A stretch of DNA of 64,000 nt from Phorcus lineatus (taxonomy: Eukaryota; Mollusca; Gastropoda; Trochida; Trochidae). Below, one piece after another: positions 35,774-47,342 of this stretch (position 1 is its first letter; each line of letters starts with the position of its first letter). The notes below the pieces were generated by a model. It saw only the letters and a program-made list of their open reading frames with translations, was not told the origin of the DNA and searched no databases. Made by a program: the position numbers and the translations under genes. Location: NCBI GenBank assembly GCA_921293015.1, contig OV121084.1, positions 19,224,960-19,288,959 of the forward strand, in the 5' to 3' direction.

Positions 35774-36075
35774 GTAAGTACCCCATGGTTGCACCGCGCT
35801 GGCTTCAGTTGAAAATTCAATTGCACTAATTGTATATTTCATAACTATCGAGACAAATTTTTAATTGCAAAAGACAATATAACTTTTATATGATGTGAAG
35901 AAATAAAACTAATATCAGAAATTCAGTCATTTGTAGATTGCCACCTTCCAGTTTTGAGTTTGAATCTCACCTTAATTTCAGTGCAGACATTGACTTATTT
36001 GTTAATGCAATCATTCTTGTGAATGTCCTAAATCTGATCCATCAGATAGAAGCTAACCCCTATTTCTCCTTGCAG
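35774..36075 (+). other. Meis intron, 302 bp
   Basis: A small AT-rich intron from GTAAGT to TTTCTCCTTGCAG, phase 1. I see nothing else in it. Confidence 0.9.
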
Positions 36076-36413
36076 GACTGCAGGGGATGCATGGTGCGGA
36101 CATGTATGACCCGATGAAGGCTGGCTACTCCCACCTGGATGGCTCCCAGCGCTATGACATGTTGGGGATGCACGGCATGCAAAGGACTGATATGTACGCT
36201 CCCCCTGTCACTGGGTCCTATGCACAAATGTCCCAGTTTAGTCCTCCTGTCCATTCTCAAGCAATGCTGATTCCCGGACACCCACACCATATGATGATGG
36301 GTCATGGCGCCACCGGAATGTCACACCACGGAATGTCCGCCACCCAGAGCCCCCCACTGCATGCCAGCATGGACAGTATGGGGCAGCATATACAGGACAT
36401 CCATGCCGGATAA
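36076..36413 (+). CDS. Meis: Meis terminal coding exon: C-terminal domain and stop
   Basis: The exon begins GA (completing Arg), then encodes 111 residues and TAA at 36411-36413. The tail is rich in Met, His, Gly, Ser and Pro, with repeated MHG and DMY words, and contains LIPGHPHHMMMGHG. It ends MGQHIQDIHAG. The HPHH segment and the -DIHA end correspond to the long (B-type) C-terminus of vertebrate MEIS1, known as a transcription-activating region. There is no membrane or enzymatic feature, and the region is likely disordered. The opposite-strand 81-codon ORF over the same bases is a shadow. The high GC here relative to flanks is normal for a coding exon. Confidence 0.95.
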
Positions 36414-36926
36414 AGCATAACGGGTTCTTCTTCTCATCCTAGAGTTTCCAAGTTTGGACTTGCAGGAGATTTGAGAGACGGACGGACGAATGGCAGCTGT
36501 GGTGTGTGCGAGACTACCAACTTGACTTAGTTGTGAAGCGCGGCCCATAGACTGGCCTCACGTCGTTGGTGAATGGAAGTTCTGGAAATGGGATTCTGGT
36601 TACAGCTTTAGTACTACTGCATCGGAATATGATTCCTTGGTGCGCTAGGTGACATGTGCAGTGTGTTCTGCTGGCCAATCCCAGGATACAGACGTCATTG
36701 TGTGTACATGCTTACAGGACCTAGTCATACACGACATTGTTTCAAATGTCTTTTTGCCATTGTTTCTTCACCATGTCAAACAAGGGCATCGTCTGAGAAT
36801 GGGACATGGTGCCACAGCAGAATAATAATATTTTCAAATATTATTCCAATTTAGTTTTTAAATGATCCTCTTCAGTTCCCCCATCCCCAAGATACCATAT
36901 CACTGTTATAACACCCCCTTCCTGAT

Positions 36927-36954
36927 CCCCCCTCCCTCCCTCTCTCCCAGCCCC
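36927..36954 (+). promoter_or_regulatory. C-rich element in the 3' UTR
   Basis: CCCCCCTCCCTCCCTCTCTC continues to CCAGCCCC, giving five C runs. In mRNA this is a typical ligand for poly(C)-binding KH proteins, which affect stability. On the opposite DNA strand it is a quadruplex-forming pattern. Function is inferred. Confidence 0.4.
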
Positions 36955-37927
36955 AAGTAGCGAGATGTATTTGTATCATTTATAGATTCATATAATTGGT
37001 GGTTATATGAACCGACTAAAGCTTTACAAGACTCAAATACCTCATTTCAATTTTTTTGCAAGCTTCAAGGTCTGTGTTAGAAATGGGACATAAAAATGTA
37101 AATGCATTCCAAATTAAGTTATTGAAATTAGCTGGGGTTGCTCAGTGCCGTGAAGAGTGCCACTGCCGCTTTAATGCTGCTCGAGAGAATTCAGAAATGA
37201 TTAAACAAAGGCAGAAATGTTCTCCTTTCTGTGTCAATGACCAAAAAATGTTTTCTGCTCTTTCTCTCTCTGGGTGTCTCTGGTAGGCATATCTCAAGGA
37301 CGCATAGTTAGTTGTTCTGTCAGCCCAGGGCTGGACGCTGGTCCTCTAATTAGGTCACTCCGACCCTACTCAGGTCGCGCCGACCTCATGTCCTCATCGA
37401 CATGTACATGTATTATAGTGATAAACAAACCTTGCTGTGTAAAATTGGTGCAAAAAATGTTGAGTATTTAGATTAAATGCTGTTCTTTTGTGAAGTTTTT
37501 GCATGGTAGATGATTCAGGTAAAAATCTAGAAGCTCGCCAATTCTAGACAAATATGTATTATGGTGCATAACCCAGAACAAACATCCAAGAGGATACGGT
37601 ATCACTTCAAGAAATTGCTCATACCAAAGTTAGTATTTTGCTCTATTGTTGTATTTCATGCATAGAAAAAAAAGCAATTAAAAAATTTGCATACAAGATA
37701 TCTGTTCCTTGTTGAATGATGGCTTGCTCCAGACTTAAAGAGTGGATAGTATCTCCATAGTGGCCTGGTGTTTGCGTTTCTCATTGAATTATATCAAAGT
37801 TGGTTATGTTTATTTCATGTTAGTGTGTATAACGTCACTCAGGTTGAATGAAAAATAGAAGAGGAATTTTACAAGCATAATTATGATAGTTAAAATATTT
37901 TAGTCTAAATACCAATTAAATGGACTT

Positions 37928-37933
37928 AATAAA
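37928..37933 (+). terminator. Polyadenylation signal AATAAA
   Basis: AATAAA is followed 14-20 nt later by the GT-rich TTTGGTGGTTGTT, the arrangement of a cleavage site with its downstream element. It is the first convincing signal after the stop codon, about 1.5 kb away. Confidence 0.55.
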
Positions 37934-37955
37934 TTTCACATCCTTTGGTGGTTGT

Positions 37956-40650
37956 TAATTTCTCTGCATCATCAAAACACCCTGTACAACACATTAAACT
38001 GATGAAAATTGCAACGCAAAATTGGTCATCATGGTCATAAATATCAGAAGTTTTAATTGTTACATTAATTAATGGCAAATTTTCATCTTTTTAATGTTTG
38101 TGCTATTTCTGAAGACTACATAGAAAATATAGTATTAACATTCTGTGAAAGAGAAGTCATTTTTTCTGAAGTCAGTTACTATAAAACATATTGTTGTTGA
38201 TAGTTTTCCTATTACAAATATCTCTTCTTAAGAATGTGAATCTGTTTCTTAAAATTTACTTTGATGAATGGATGAAATTTTGTTTTGTTGAATTAAAGGT
38301 AAAAGAATGAAACATTCATGACCTATGAAACTGTTTTTCTACCCTTTTCATTCAAAATCATTTACTTAAATATAGTTTTTAACCGAGAGTATTCATTACA
38401 CGATAACATTTCTATTTAATAATTGATAAGGATTTGTTACAATTTTGGTTCTATATATTGACATGTTTTATTATATTTCAAAGCAACCTGAAGGTCAAGA
38501 CTAGCAAGGGATATAACTCTTAAACTATTAATCCTAAGGGAAATAACTTTTCACTGCTTGCTGTTTTTTTCTTTTCATATCAACACAGTAAGACAATCAG
38601 TTGAGGAAGGAGCAGGGTTAAACAAGATTTATGACATGAATAGCTGATAATATTTTTATTACCGTGTACAGTTTTGTAGATATTTGATGAACAGTCAACC
38701 TCTTTCATGTTGTGCAAGATACATACGGTCATTCGTTGTACAAACTTAATCTGTTCATAATGTCAACTTAATCTGTTCATAATGTTCATACATGTCTGTT
38801 CCTGTGTATTAGTGTCTGCTTCAAGTGAACATTTCGATGTAGCCAGACAAATCGTTGTTCTGTTACCGTTAAGGGAGATAACTCAGTTCAATGTCATTGA
38901 TTCACATCAATCAACTCTGAGCATGTCAATTTCAAATTGACTGCACTAGTTAAAGAGATGGAGTATTTATATTTCCCTTTAAGTGCTCATGTGTATATAT
39001 GTGGCTGCATTGTACCCATCATGGCAATTGCTTGTCAAACAATTTTTTATCATAATAGCCAAAGAACTTCTCTCTATTTCGTTTCCCTGAAAATCGAATC
39101 TATTTCTACGATATGCAACTTTTGACCTTTGTTCTGTGATATGATATCACTCCGCATTTAGCCTTCATTTAATAGCTTTTGTTTTGAAACAATATCGAAC
39201 ATGTGACTTTCAGAATGTCAGTTTTAAAATATTAGTTCCCTGTTTGTTTGTTTGAAATTGAGAGTATTTATCGTAATGTTTCATTGCTGGCTTTAACATG
39301 ACGTGATGGCTGTTCGTGACAATACACCAAAGACTTCTATTTATTTGCGTCAGGTTGGCTGGCACAGTTTGAATACCATATTCTGTCAGTCATTCACAGT
39401 TGAAATATTCATCCTCCATCCCCATATTCCAAATGGACTTGTCCAAAGATAATAGAATTTAAGAGCCATTTGAGGAATATAGGGGAGGGAGCTACATTAC
39501 AGCTATACTTCGCCTTCTTCGGCTTTCAAATAATTACAGACCAGATTTTGGTTTTGCCATGGACTCTTGCAGAAATAAAAATATCTTTATTATGGAAATA
39601 ACAATTTTGTTTGTTATTCTTATTTACAATTGAACAATAAACAAGAGTTTATTGCAGTGGATACATCGGGAGGTATTATGTTTAAGTGCAACCGGTCGTT
39701 ATGTTGCTTGACAAGTAGTATTTAGAAGTTCATAACTGGAAGATGTGATCCTGCCGCAAATCATTGGCAACTTTCTCTTTTCACATATGCATTGGGAAAT
39801 AATGCAATATGTTGTCCCAACTTGATTCAGATCACACGTCCGAGTTCTATTGGAAAAAGTGCGAGCCTTTATGAGGGTCTCTTATGGATGTTCCATCCAA
39901 ATGCCCCATGAAATTTTATGACAAGCTATTTGAAATCTAATTATTTGTTGATTTTTAGAAGTGATAATATGATAAGGAGACTATATTTCTACAGCATTTG
40001 GTGCACAAAGAAATTACATTTTAAGTTGGTTCGGTTGCAGCAGGCAGATACATGCATACTGTGTACAATATGAAGAATTTATACAAAACGATGTGATGAC
40101 AAAACACGCTGTTGTATGTCATTTGTTCTATATTGGAGCTAGATGATGATTTGATAATGTTTCAGAGAATTGGTAGTTTTTGTTTAAACATCAGAAGAGC
40201 AACGGCATGTATGGTCAAGAGGGTGTATCTCTTGATAAAACAAGTTAAGCATGAGAACAGTAAAATTATGAAATAGTTCGTATAGCGGAGCGATTGTTAT
40301 AGACGATGTTGGCGCTTGGATTAAGAAAATCTTTATGTTACATGATTACTTGCAACTATAATCAAGTTTTCGAAAAATAAGTTTTGTTAAAACAGGAATG
40401 ATACCTCCAAGTTCGTTTCTGCAAAAACTAATTTCTCTATAGTTTCTACTCTGTGGAAGAAGCATGGATGGAACTGGTACAATCAGTCGTATGAGTACAG
40501 GAGAAGATTGGGGTTGCATGCCATGATGTATGTCATAAACAGAGAGAACAGTGTGGAAATATATTATATTCAAACAAAATAATGTTGCATACGAGAGAAT
40601 TCTGAACTCAAAATAATCATCATGTAGAAACGATACAGGATTAAAGACAT
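37956..40650. other. Intergenic, mostly AT-rich; AAGGGAGATAACT-type words
   Basis: No gene is visible. The dispersed word occurs as AAGGGATATAACT (38507-38519), AAGGGAAATAACT (38536-38548) and AAGGGAGATAACT (38871-38883). AACTTAATCTGTTCATAATG is duplicated in tandem near 38743-38786. AATAAA words at about 39576 and 39634 may serve as distal polyadenylation signals of Meis. 39290-39550 is more balanced. Confidence 0.5.
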
Positions 40651-40746
40651 ACAGCATACAGTGTGCACATTTTGTGACATCAAGCTTACAGCATTCAGTG
40701 TGCACATTTCGTGACGTCAGGCTTACAGCAGACAGTGTGCACATCT
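40651..40746. repeat. Tandem repeat, 37-bp unit, 2.6 copies, with a CRE word
   Basis: ACAGCATACAGTGTGCACAT... starts at 40651, 40688 and 40725 with an exact 37-bp period. The second unit carries TGACGTCA (40712-40719), the full CRE palindrome, where the first has TGACATCA. The repeat inflates a 152-codon minus-strand ORF with Cys-rich repeats that is not a gene. Confidence 0.85.
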
Positions 40747-41690
40747 TAATACGTAACTTGATATTGCGAGAAACATGTCGATCAACTGAACTGACATTGC
40801 CCATTCATAAAGGCAAAAGAATTATCAAAACCGTATTTTTAAAAATGCAAATTTCGAGTCATATACAGCAACTGCATACATATATTACATTTTACAAATG
40901 TATCATCAACAATAAAACTCAATTCAATAAGTCTACGGAAGCTTCCATATTCTACTCCACCCACTCCACCCTATACGACTGACCGTATTTCACAATATAA
41001 CAAACGTTCTGAAGCATTTCATATGAATCAAAATTACTTTGTTATTTTGACATTTCCATTTTACGGCAACCTTCACTTTTTGAATAAATTCACACTCTTC
41101 GTCGGGAATCTTAATTAATGATTTAGATTTTCAAATTGTCAATGTCTTTTCATAAGTGGTCTGAAACAAACATTATTTTATGTTAAATAAATTAATGAGT
41201 CGGAAGAAAAAATAATTCATCATTCATCAAGCATTTATTATCTATCAAAATAAAATGTATACTTTAACTTTTCGTTCCTCTTAGGGGTTAGAGAAGTTTA
41301 AGAAACGGTAAATTGGTGTACATGTCCTCATACAATCCAAGATAGCTGTTCCTGGTATAAGAGATTTAAAGCAATATCTCAGAACGTTCATCTTGGTGTC
41401 TGTAGGTTTTATAAAGCTAGATTCTGTTCTGTTTCAAAGCCAACGAGCTACCTTTTCTGTTTAAATGTCACGCTTTTAATAGATTTAATAAAGGACGAGC
41501 CATGCTTTTCAATAAACAATGAATACTAAATCATGACGTTCAGGTACATATATGTCATCAAACGATCTTCGTTTTGAAATATCTAACCAAAGAGCAAATA
41601 TATCGATTTCCAGGGCACTCGAAGAAACAAACGTTTCAATACGTTTGCTTAACAAAACAAAATATGAAGTAAGAGAATAATTTCACATAC
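40747..41690. other. Intergenic spacer
   Basis: AT-biased, without arrays or coding signal. A 102-codon plus-strand ORF at 40674-40982 has no domain. Confidence 0.5.
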
Positions 41691-41810
41691 ATACACACAC
41701 ACATATATACATATGAATATATATATATATATACATATATATGTATGTATATATATATATATACATATATATGTGTATATATATATTCATATGTATATAT
41801 ATGTTCATAC
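41690..41810. repeat. AT/AC microsatellite forming a long palindrome
   Basis: CATACACACACACATATATA leads into (TA)n. TATATACATATGAATATAT on the left (41704 onward) pairs with ATATATTCATATGTATATA on the right (ending about 41798). The whole 41703-41799 segment is a near-perfect cruciform-capable palindrome centred near 41751. Confidence 0.85.
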
Positions 41811-42034
41811 AATGAGATCAGGATCAAGGGTTAACACAACGAGAATGTCTAACAGGAGAATAAACATATTATAATAGATTTAAGTATGGTTTATTGCATA
41901 GAAAAGAGGAAATGGATAAAATGATGACAAATCAATGAAATGATAACAAAATGAACGAACGTAAGAATGAAAGAAATATATATGCAGAGAATGAGTGTAG
42001 ATGTTGGATAGATTTAAAGGTAAATATAAGGGTT

Positions 42035-42515
42035 GATAGATGGAATGAATAGAATGAAGGGCCAACTGAATAGAATGAAGGGCTAGTAACTAAAGAGAAG
42101 ACATCTAAATGAATACGTCTGATGAATGTTAATACATGGAACTAATACACAAGACTACGCAGAATAAATATAGATACATGGAACTAATGTAAAGGAATAG
42201 CTGTACGTAGAAAGAGTTAAATGAATGGGAGTATTGTAAAACGAACACGTAAAATGATGCAGAATGTAAATGAATGGAAAAGATGTAAATGAATTCGTAG
42301 AATGAATGCTAATGATTGGAAGAAATGGATACGAATGCGTAGAATAAATGTAAATGAATACGTAAAATTAATATAAATGAATGGGAGGAATGTAAATGAA
42401 TACGAAGAATTGATGTGAATGAATGGTAAAAATATAAATGAATACGTAGAAAAAATATAAATACATGGAACATGGAATAGCTGTACGTAGAAAGAGTTAA
42501 ATGAATGCAACTAAA
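42035..42515. repeat. Degenerate AATGAATACGTAGA-type repeat region
   Basis: The words AATGAATACGTAGAA, TGTAAATGAAT and TGAATAGAATGAAGGGC recur at irregular 20-60 bp spacing. A longer segment, GGAATAGCTGTACGTAGAAA then GAGTTAAATGAATG, is duplicated 280 bp apart (about 42194 and 42474). The period is not constant, so this is an eroded, complex array. Confidence 0.7.
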
Positions 42516-45500
42516 TGGACGATGATGGTAATATGATGTGGTAGCATGATGGTAATAAGGGGGACGATAGACAAATAGCAGGAATTACAACAAATGTAAT
42601 ATGGTAAATAAAGAGCTTGAAGGCACATTAAACTTAGAACGTAAATGAATTTACTAATCTTACGACTTGTTTTAGAATCATTTTAGGTTCGTTCGTCAAC
42701 TCCGTTCAGACTCTTCAAGGAAAACCCTAAATACACCCTTGGCGGAGTGATATAACAATCAGGAAAATATCACAATGGAAGTAACCCTGAGGGAACAATA
42801 AGCGGTTTATAGCCTACTTTTGACAGAATTGCATGGTTCGTGTTCTTTTTCAAGTGCGAACTTTTTTCTAGCATTTTTTCCTAAGTCTTTTAAAAGTATC
42901 TTCTGTAGCGTTCTTTCCTGCTTCTCCTTTTTTCTTCTCGTTTTCTTTCCGAGCGCTTAAGCTTAAAAGACACACCAGGGTATCGTTAGGATAAAACCAG
43001 AGACCTTTCAATAGCCTTCAGTGAATCTCTAATCACTTGGATTAAAACTCTGCTTGCAATTAACGAAATTAAACTCTACTTAGGAACTATCATGAAACTA
43101 CAATCGTTTCACGATCGTCGAAATTCAATCAAATTTCCAACCTAAAAAGTATAATCTCCCTATGATAATGACTTGGGTTCTTACAAGAAGTAGAAATAAA
43201 CTAAATGTCACTGAGACCCCGAAACAACTAAACATGAAGCCAAAATGTTTACGAGTTTGGCAAATCTAGAATGCTTTCAAATTCATATAGTATTCTTGTT
43301 AATCGTTTAAAATCTGAAACAAATTGGAATTCAGAATTGATATGTTGCGAACAAATCTAAACCGTTACGGCTCTGAAACGAGGAGATGTAAGATGGCGAA
43401 GACTGATAATCCCCAGGGCGTCGAGGCGTGAATGAATACACAGAAAGAAGGTTTAACCGTCAAGATAGACAGTCAATGACAAAGGAAAATAAAAGAAGTT
43501 TCCAGCAGTTAAGATTGATTGTGAAACTTTACAAATTCATGTATTGCATCTAAAATTAAGATATTGATTGCGTAAGATCAAGCAATATCTAGATCGTTAT
43601 TTACAAGTTCCTTACATAAGGAAATCAGAATGACATTTATGATGTAGAAAACGTGATAATATCATAAGGTTGTTGAATTCATAACCACGGTGCCATCACC
43701 ATTTTATGACCTCACTGCTCCAGGACTCTGTGTATCAAACAGCGTATATTTTGTCAAAGCATGATTTTGGATGATATTGGTAAAGCGAAACTCATCCTCG
43801 CTAATTCTAAAATACGCTGATAAACAGATGATCATGTAATCTCATTGGGTGATTGGGTAAAGCCGGCACCATCGAGGATGGATCAACCTATTATTCTTAC
43901 AACATCTCAACTGGTCGGGAAAATGGTGTGCAACGTCTACAAATACCTGGATTGAGAGTAGTCATGCGTCGTCATAACGTTGGTACACGTTAGAAGCGGA
44001 GATGATGTTACAGCGAATTGAAGTAGGTACGCCATAGGATTGTACGCGTGACGTCATCCCCTGTGATATTTCAGCTTGGATGAGAAAATTTCACACCCAT
44101 TGAAGAAATCGTTCTTTGTACAATAAATTGAATTGCAGTGGTGGGAACTGAGAAATCACAGTCTATATCCGCTTAGCATGACATACTTAAATTAAAAATA
44201 TGCAACCAATTCTTCGGATATAATAGAAATCTCGTGCCTATACAGAATCTCATACAAGTGTAACAGAAATTTAAAGTTAAGTACATCCAATATTTCCTAC
44301 TATCTACGTTAAGTACATCACAAGTATACTTACTTACATGTATGTTGGAGTCATTTCTTGTGATGCCATTTATGGCAAGTTAAGAGTGACGGCTATAGAC
44401 TTTGCCGACTGCTGTTCTTTAATAATAACTTTTCTTAAATGTTATTTTTCAGAATCTAACAAAAGACACGTTTCACATGTTCGTGTATTCAACATAATTG
44501 TGAGATTCTTGCTTTCAACATTCTTCTCAAAGGTTAAAGGGTCTTGATTTATATGCGAAAGGGTTCAAAGAAAAGAGATGTTCTATACGACGTCAGCAGC
44601 TTGAATATCACCTTACAATAGACAACAAAGGTCTGACGATATACAAGCAGATAAAAATATGTAATCTTTCATATAAATTAAGTTTTGTAATGACAACTGA
44701 TGGCATGACGTCTTTAAAGTAAGTTGGTTTATGAATCTATTTTTAACATTATTATATAAATGATTTGGTAAATTTGTGAAGTCTAAATATCATCATAAAT
44801 CTAAGTCTTGATTGGATATCTCTTTTTGAATAACGTTTTAGATATGAATATTCGAAAAACTTCTTTACAGTTAGATTGTATGTACAATTCCATGTCACGT
44901 TTTAACTGAACTGTCTTACGGCCTTTAATGTCAGTGAAGAACACACACCAATGTCCAATTCTAATGTTGATGAAACACAATGTCTGATATTGCAATGGAA
45001 TACCTTCGTTTATATGCCTTTGAAATAAAATTCAAGTTAATTCCTTTAGATTGATGACGTTCAGTGTAAATCAAATTTGAACTCTTGACATCGTAAAAAT
45101 GAATTCAAAATTGTTTCATCAGGTTTCATTAATAAAAGCATTATTGGTGTCCTTGGTCAACCATGTTCTTAATAGAATATAACGGTTTGTTCAATATATT
45201 TGATATATGTCATTTCATTCAGACAAAGCATTTTCCTACCATTATGTATCCTTACGCCTCCTTGTACATAGAAAAGTAAGCGCCATTGTATAAATGTAGA
45301 ATAATCACTTATATTATAATATTTTTCAGGAACATGTTATTCTTAGATAAGCGAATAACAATTTCCTTAAAACACGTTCTTAAATACCGTCAACTTACAC
45401 ATTTTCTGACATTCTATGAAAGAAAGGTTTTCAATAACTTATGAGATTTATGACAACTACAATTCTGTTCTGTTTCGTTCTGTGTTCTTGCCGGAAGTCT

Positions 45501-45540
45501 AAAAACACCTATGAATTCCTGTGAAACCTGACGAAAGGTA
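42516..45540. other. Intergenic, mostly without features
   Basis: Mixed to AT-rich sequence. 43660-44110 is more balanced and includes TGACGTCA at 44049-44056 within GTACGCGTGACGTCATCCCC. No exon or array is visible. Small ORFs at 44338 and 44801 lack support. Confidence 0.45.
44049..44056. promoter_or_regulatory. Perfect CRE palindrome TGACGTCA
   Basis: The octamer bound by CREB/ATF bZIP proteins, in a CpG-bearing context (ACGCGTGACGTCATC). It is isolated, with no gene start nearby. Confidence 0.3.
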
Positions 45541-45960
45541 TATCTCTGCTTACAGTTTTTGCCGGATTTTTTAAAAGGTATCGCATTTCGCCCCAGACCG
45601 AGAGGCGATTCTCATTACATTCCGCATTCCGTTTCCTCTAAACCGGAACCAGCGCTAAACAGCTTTTAAATTAACTTCATCTTCACCGATGGGATCCAGT
45701 TTCAGCCTCCATCGAGAATCTGAATTTCACCAACTTCACTCCCAAGCAAGCTTTTTACGTGGTATCTTTTTTTGGTCTGAAAATATCGGGCGTCATAGAC
45801 AGATTTCAATTATGTTATGTCTGCGCCAAGTCCCAAGTGTCTGCGCTTCGTATTAAATTTGATACACTATCGGAATTAAAGAGAAGGGACTTCCAACGAT
45901 AAACTCCTCGAATGACGCCGCAGTGTGATTGTTTTGTTGAAATGTGATTGACCCGATTCT
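45540..45960. promoter_or_regulatory. Candidate distal regulatory block (45.5 kb)
   Basis: Balanced, CpG-bearing sequence with ATCGCATTTCGCCCCAGACC near 45580, CATTCCGCATTCC at 45618-45630 (two TEAD/Scalloped-type CATTCC words 7 bp apart) and AAACCGGAACCAGCGCTAAA near 45640. No ORF of note. Confidence 0.3.
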
Positions 45961-46420
45961 TTTTTTCGATCTCCCCTGTTACTTAGAGATACCTTTCACG
46001 ATTACATGTTACGTACCGTGGTGATTGTCTGGATGTTTACTAGTCATGTTACGTGTGCATAAATTTGTGATGATCTTGATATTATATAATTAACACACCT
46101 TGGTGAGTATGAGTCATTTCAGGTACACAAACCTTGGTGATGGTAAGTACTGAACGATTTTTAGAGATAGTATTGTGATGCTGTACAGAAATACCTCGAT
46201 GGTGACGTTTAAACTCTCCTGTTTACAATCATGTAGGTGCCTGAGCAGCGATATTGGTGTTTGCACAAATTACTACGAATCTTGAACGATTTTCATTTAA
46301 CGCTAATTCAGGGCATGAAAGTAAGAAAATGTATTAAATTGGATACCTACGTTGAGAAATGTTCCCGAGGGCATAGACTCTTGAATATTGCCTTGACAGT
46401 TCAGCATGTATATAAGATAA

Positions 46421-46766
46421 GATATCTTAGTAAAACGGTAACTTATTGTTACCAAAAGATATATTACTAATGAAAATTGTCTTCAGTTGAAGATATCTTG
46501 GTAACATTTTGTCAACCAAAGATATATCACTGATGAAATTCGTCTTTAGAAGATGTCCTGGTAACTTATTGTTACCTAAAATATAGCACCCGTCCCCAGG
46601 AGACCATGGTAATTTATTGTTACCAAAAGATATACCACTGATGAAATTCGTCTTCAGAAGATATCATGGTAATTTACTTTTACCCAAAGATATATCACTG
46701 ACAAAAATCATTATCAGAAGATATCCTTGACACTTATTTATACCTGAAGATACATTACTAATGAAT
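46421..46766. repeat. Tandem repeat, about 60-bp unit, 6 copies
   Basis: GATATCNTGGTAAC...GTTACC...AAAGATATATCACTGATGAA recurs with unit starts at 46421, 46492, 46552, 46602, 46660 and 46720 (spacings 71, 60, 50, 58 and 60). Many units contain an internal inverted pair GGTAAC/GTTACC around TTATT, so each could fold. Confidence 0.85.
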
Positions 46767-47342
46767 TAAAAATAATAATATCCTCGTATGTGTTTGTCTC
46801 TAAATGATATATGGCAAACACAATTGATTCTAGGTAGCTTTATACTGACAAAGTATTTCATATACTGATCCACCAATAGCGACCCCAATAACACGCAGTA
46901 GTACAAAGACAACAAAATAATATCCACTTGTAAAGCTATTCAATTTACGTATTGAAGCTTTCTTTGCCGGGGCGGATGAATTTTCTAACCTTTATTTTGC
47001 ACTTTAACTCTTGCCATACTGATCAGTTGTTTATTGTTTTTTTTGTAGTTGCTGAAGTTTAAAAAGAGATTGACCTCGAGGCACTAGGTATTGAGAGACC
47101 GACAGTTAATCGAGAACCATAGACTTCGAGAGGAAACACTCATAATGCCGCTCTAATATTTCCAGTGTTGATCGATTTTCTAATCGTCTTCTGACGCTTC
47201 GTATCATAAAAAATACAACATTCTGTTTATATATGTACAATGAATATAGTACATTTCTATATTCTGACACGCATGTCTTGAACATTCAACACTTTTCAAC
47301 CTGTGCACTTTGTCATTTTTTCAGATAGTATTTTGGTTTAAA
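46767..47342. other. Intergenic spacer
   Basis: AT-biased between two arrays. No site or exon recognised. Confidence 0.55.

Larger units (their letters stand above)
36414..37955 (+). other. Meis 3' untranslated region (inferred extent)
   Basis: The span runs from the stop codon to just past the first good polyadenylation signal. It includes a C-rich element at 36927-36954 and is otherwise mixed to AT-rich. The small ORFs in it (36654, 37056, 37274) lack support. Further AATAAA words at about 39576 and 39634 could give longer transcripts, so the end is uncertain. Confidence 0.55.

Noticed and set aside
35930-35975. tRNA-like GTTTGAATCTCACC
   Set aside because: Resembles a T-loop word only; no acceptor stem or anticodon arm fits around it.
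36060-36305. 81-codon minus-strand ORF opposite the last Meis exon
   Set aside because: Shadow of the true + strand coding exon.
40346-40804. 152-codon minus-strand ORF, the longest in the window
   Set aside because: Its Cys/His-rich repeats come from the 37-bp tandem repeat; no domain, no splice sites and no codon pattern.
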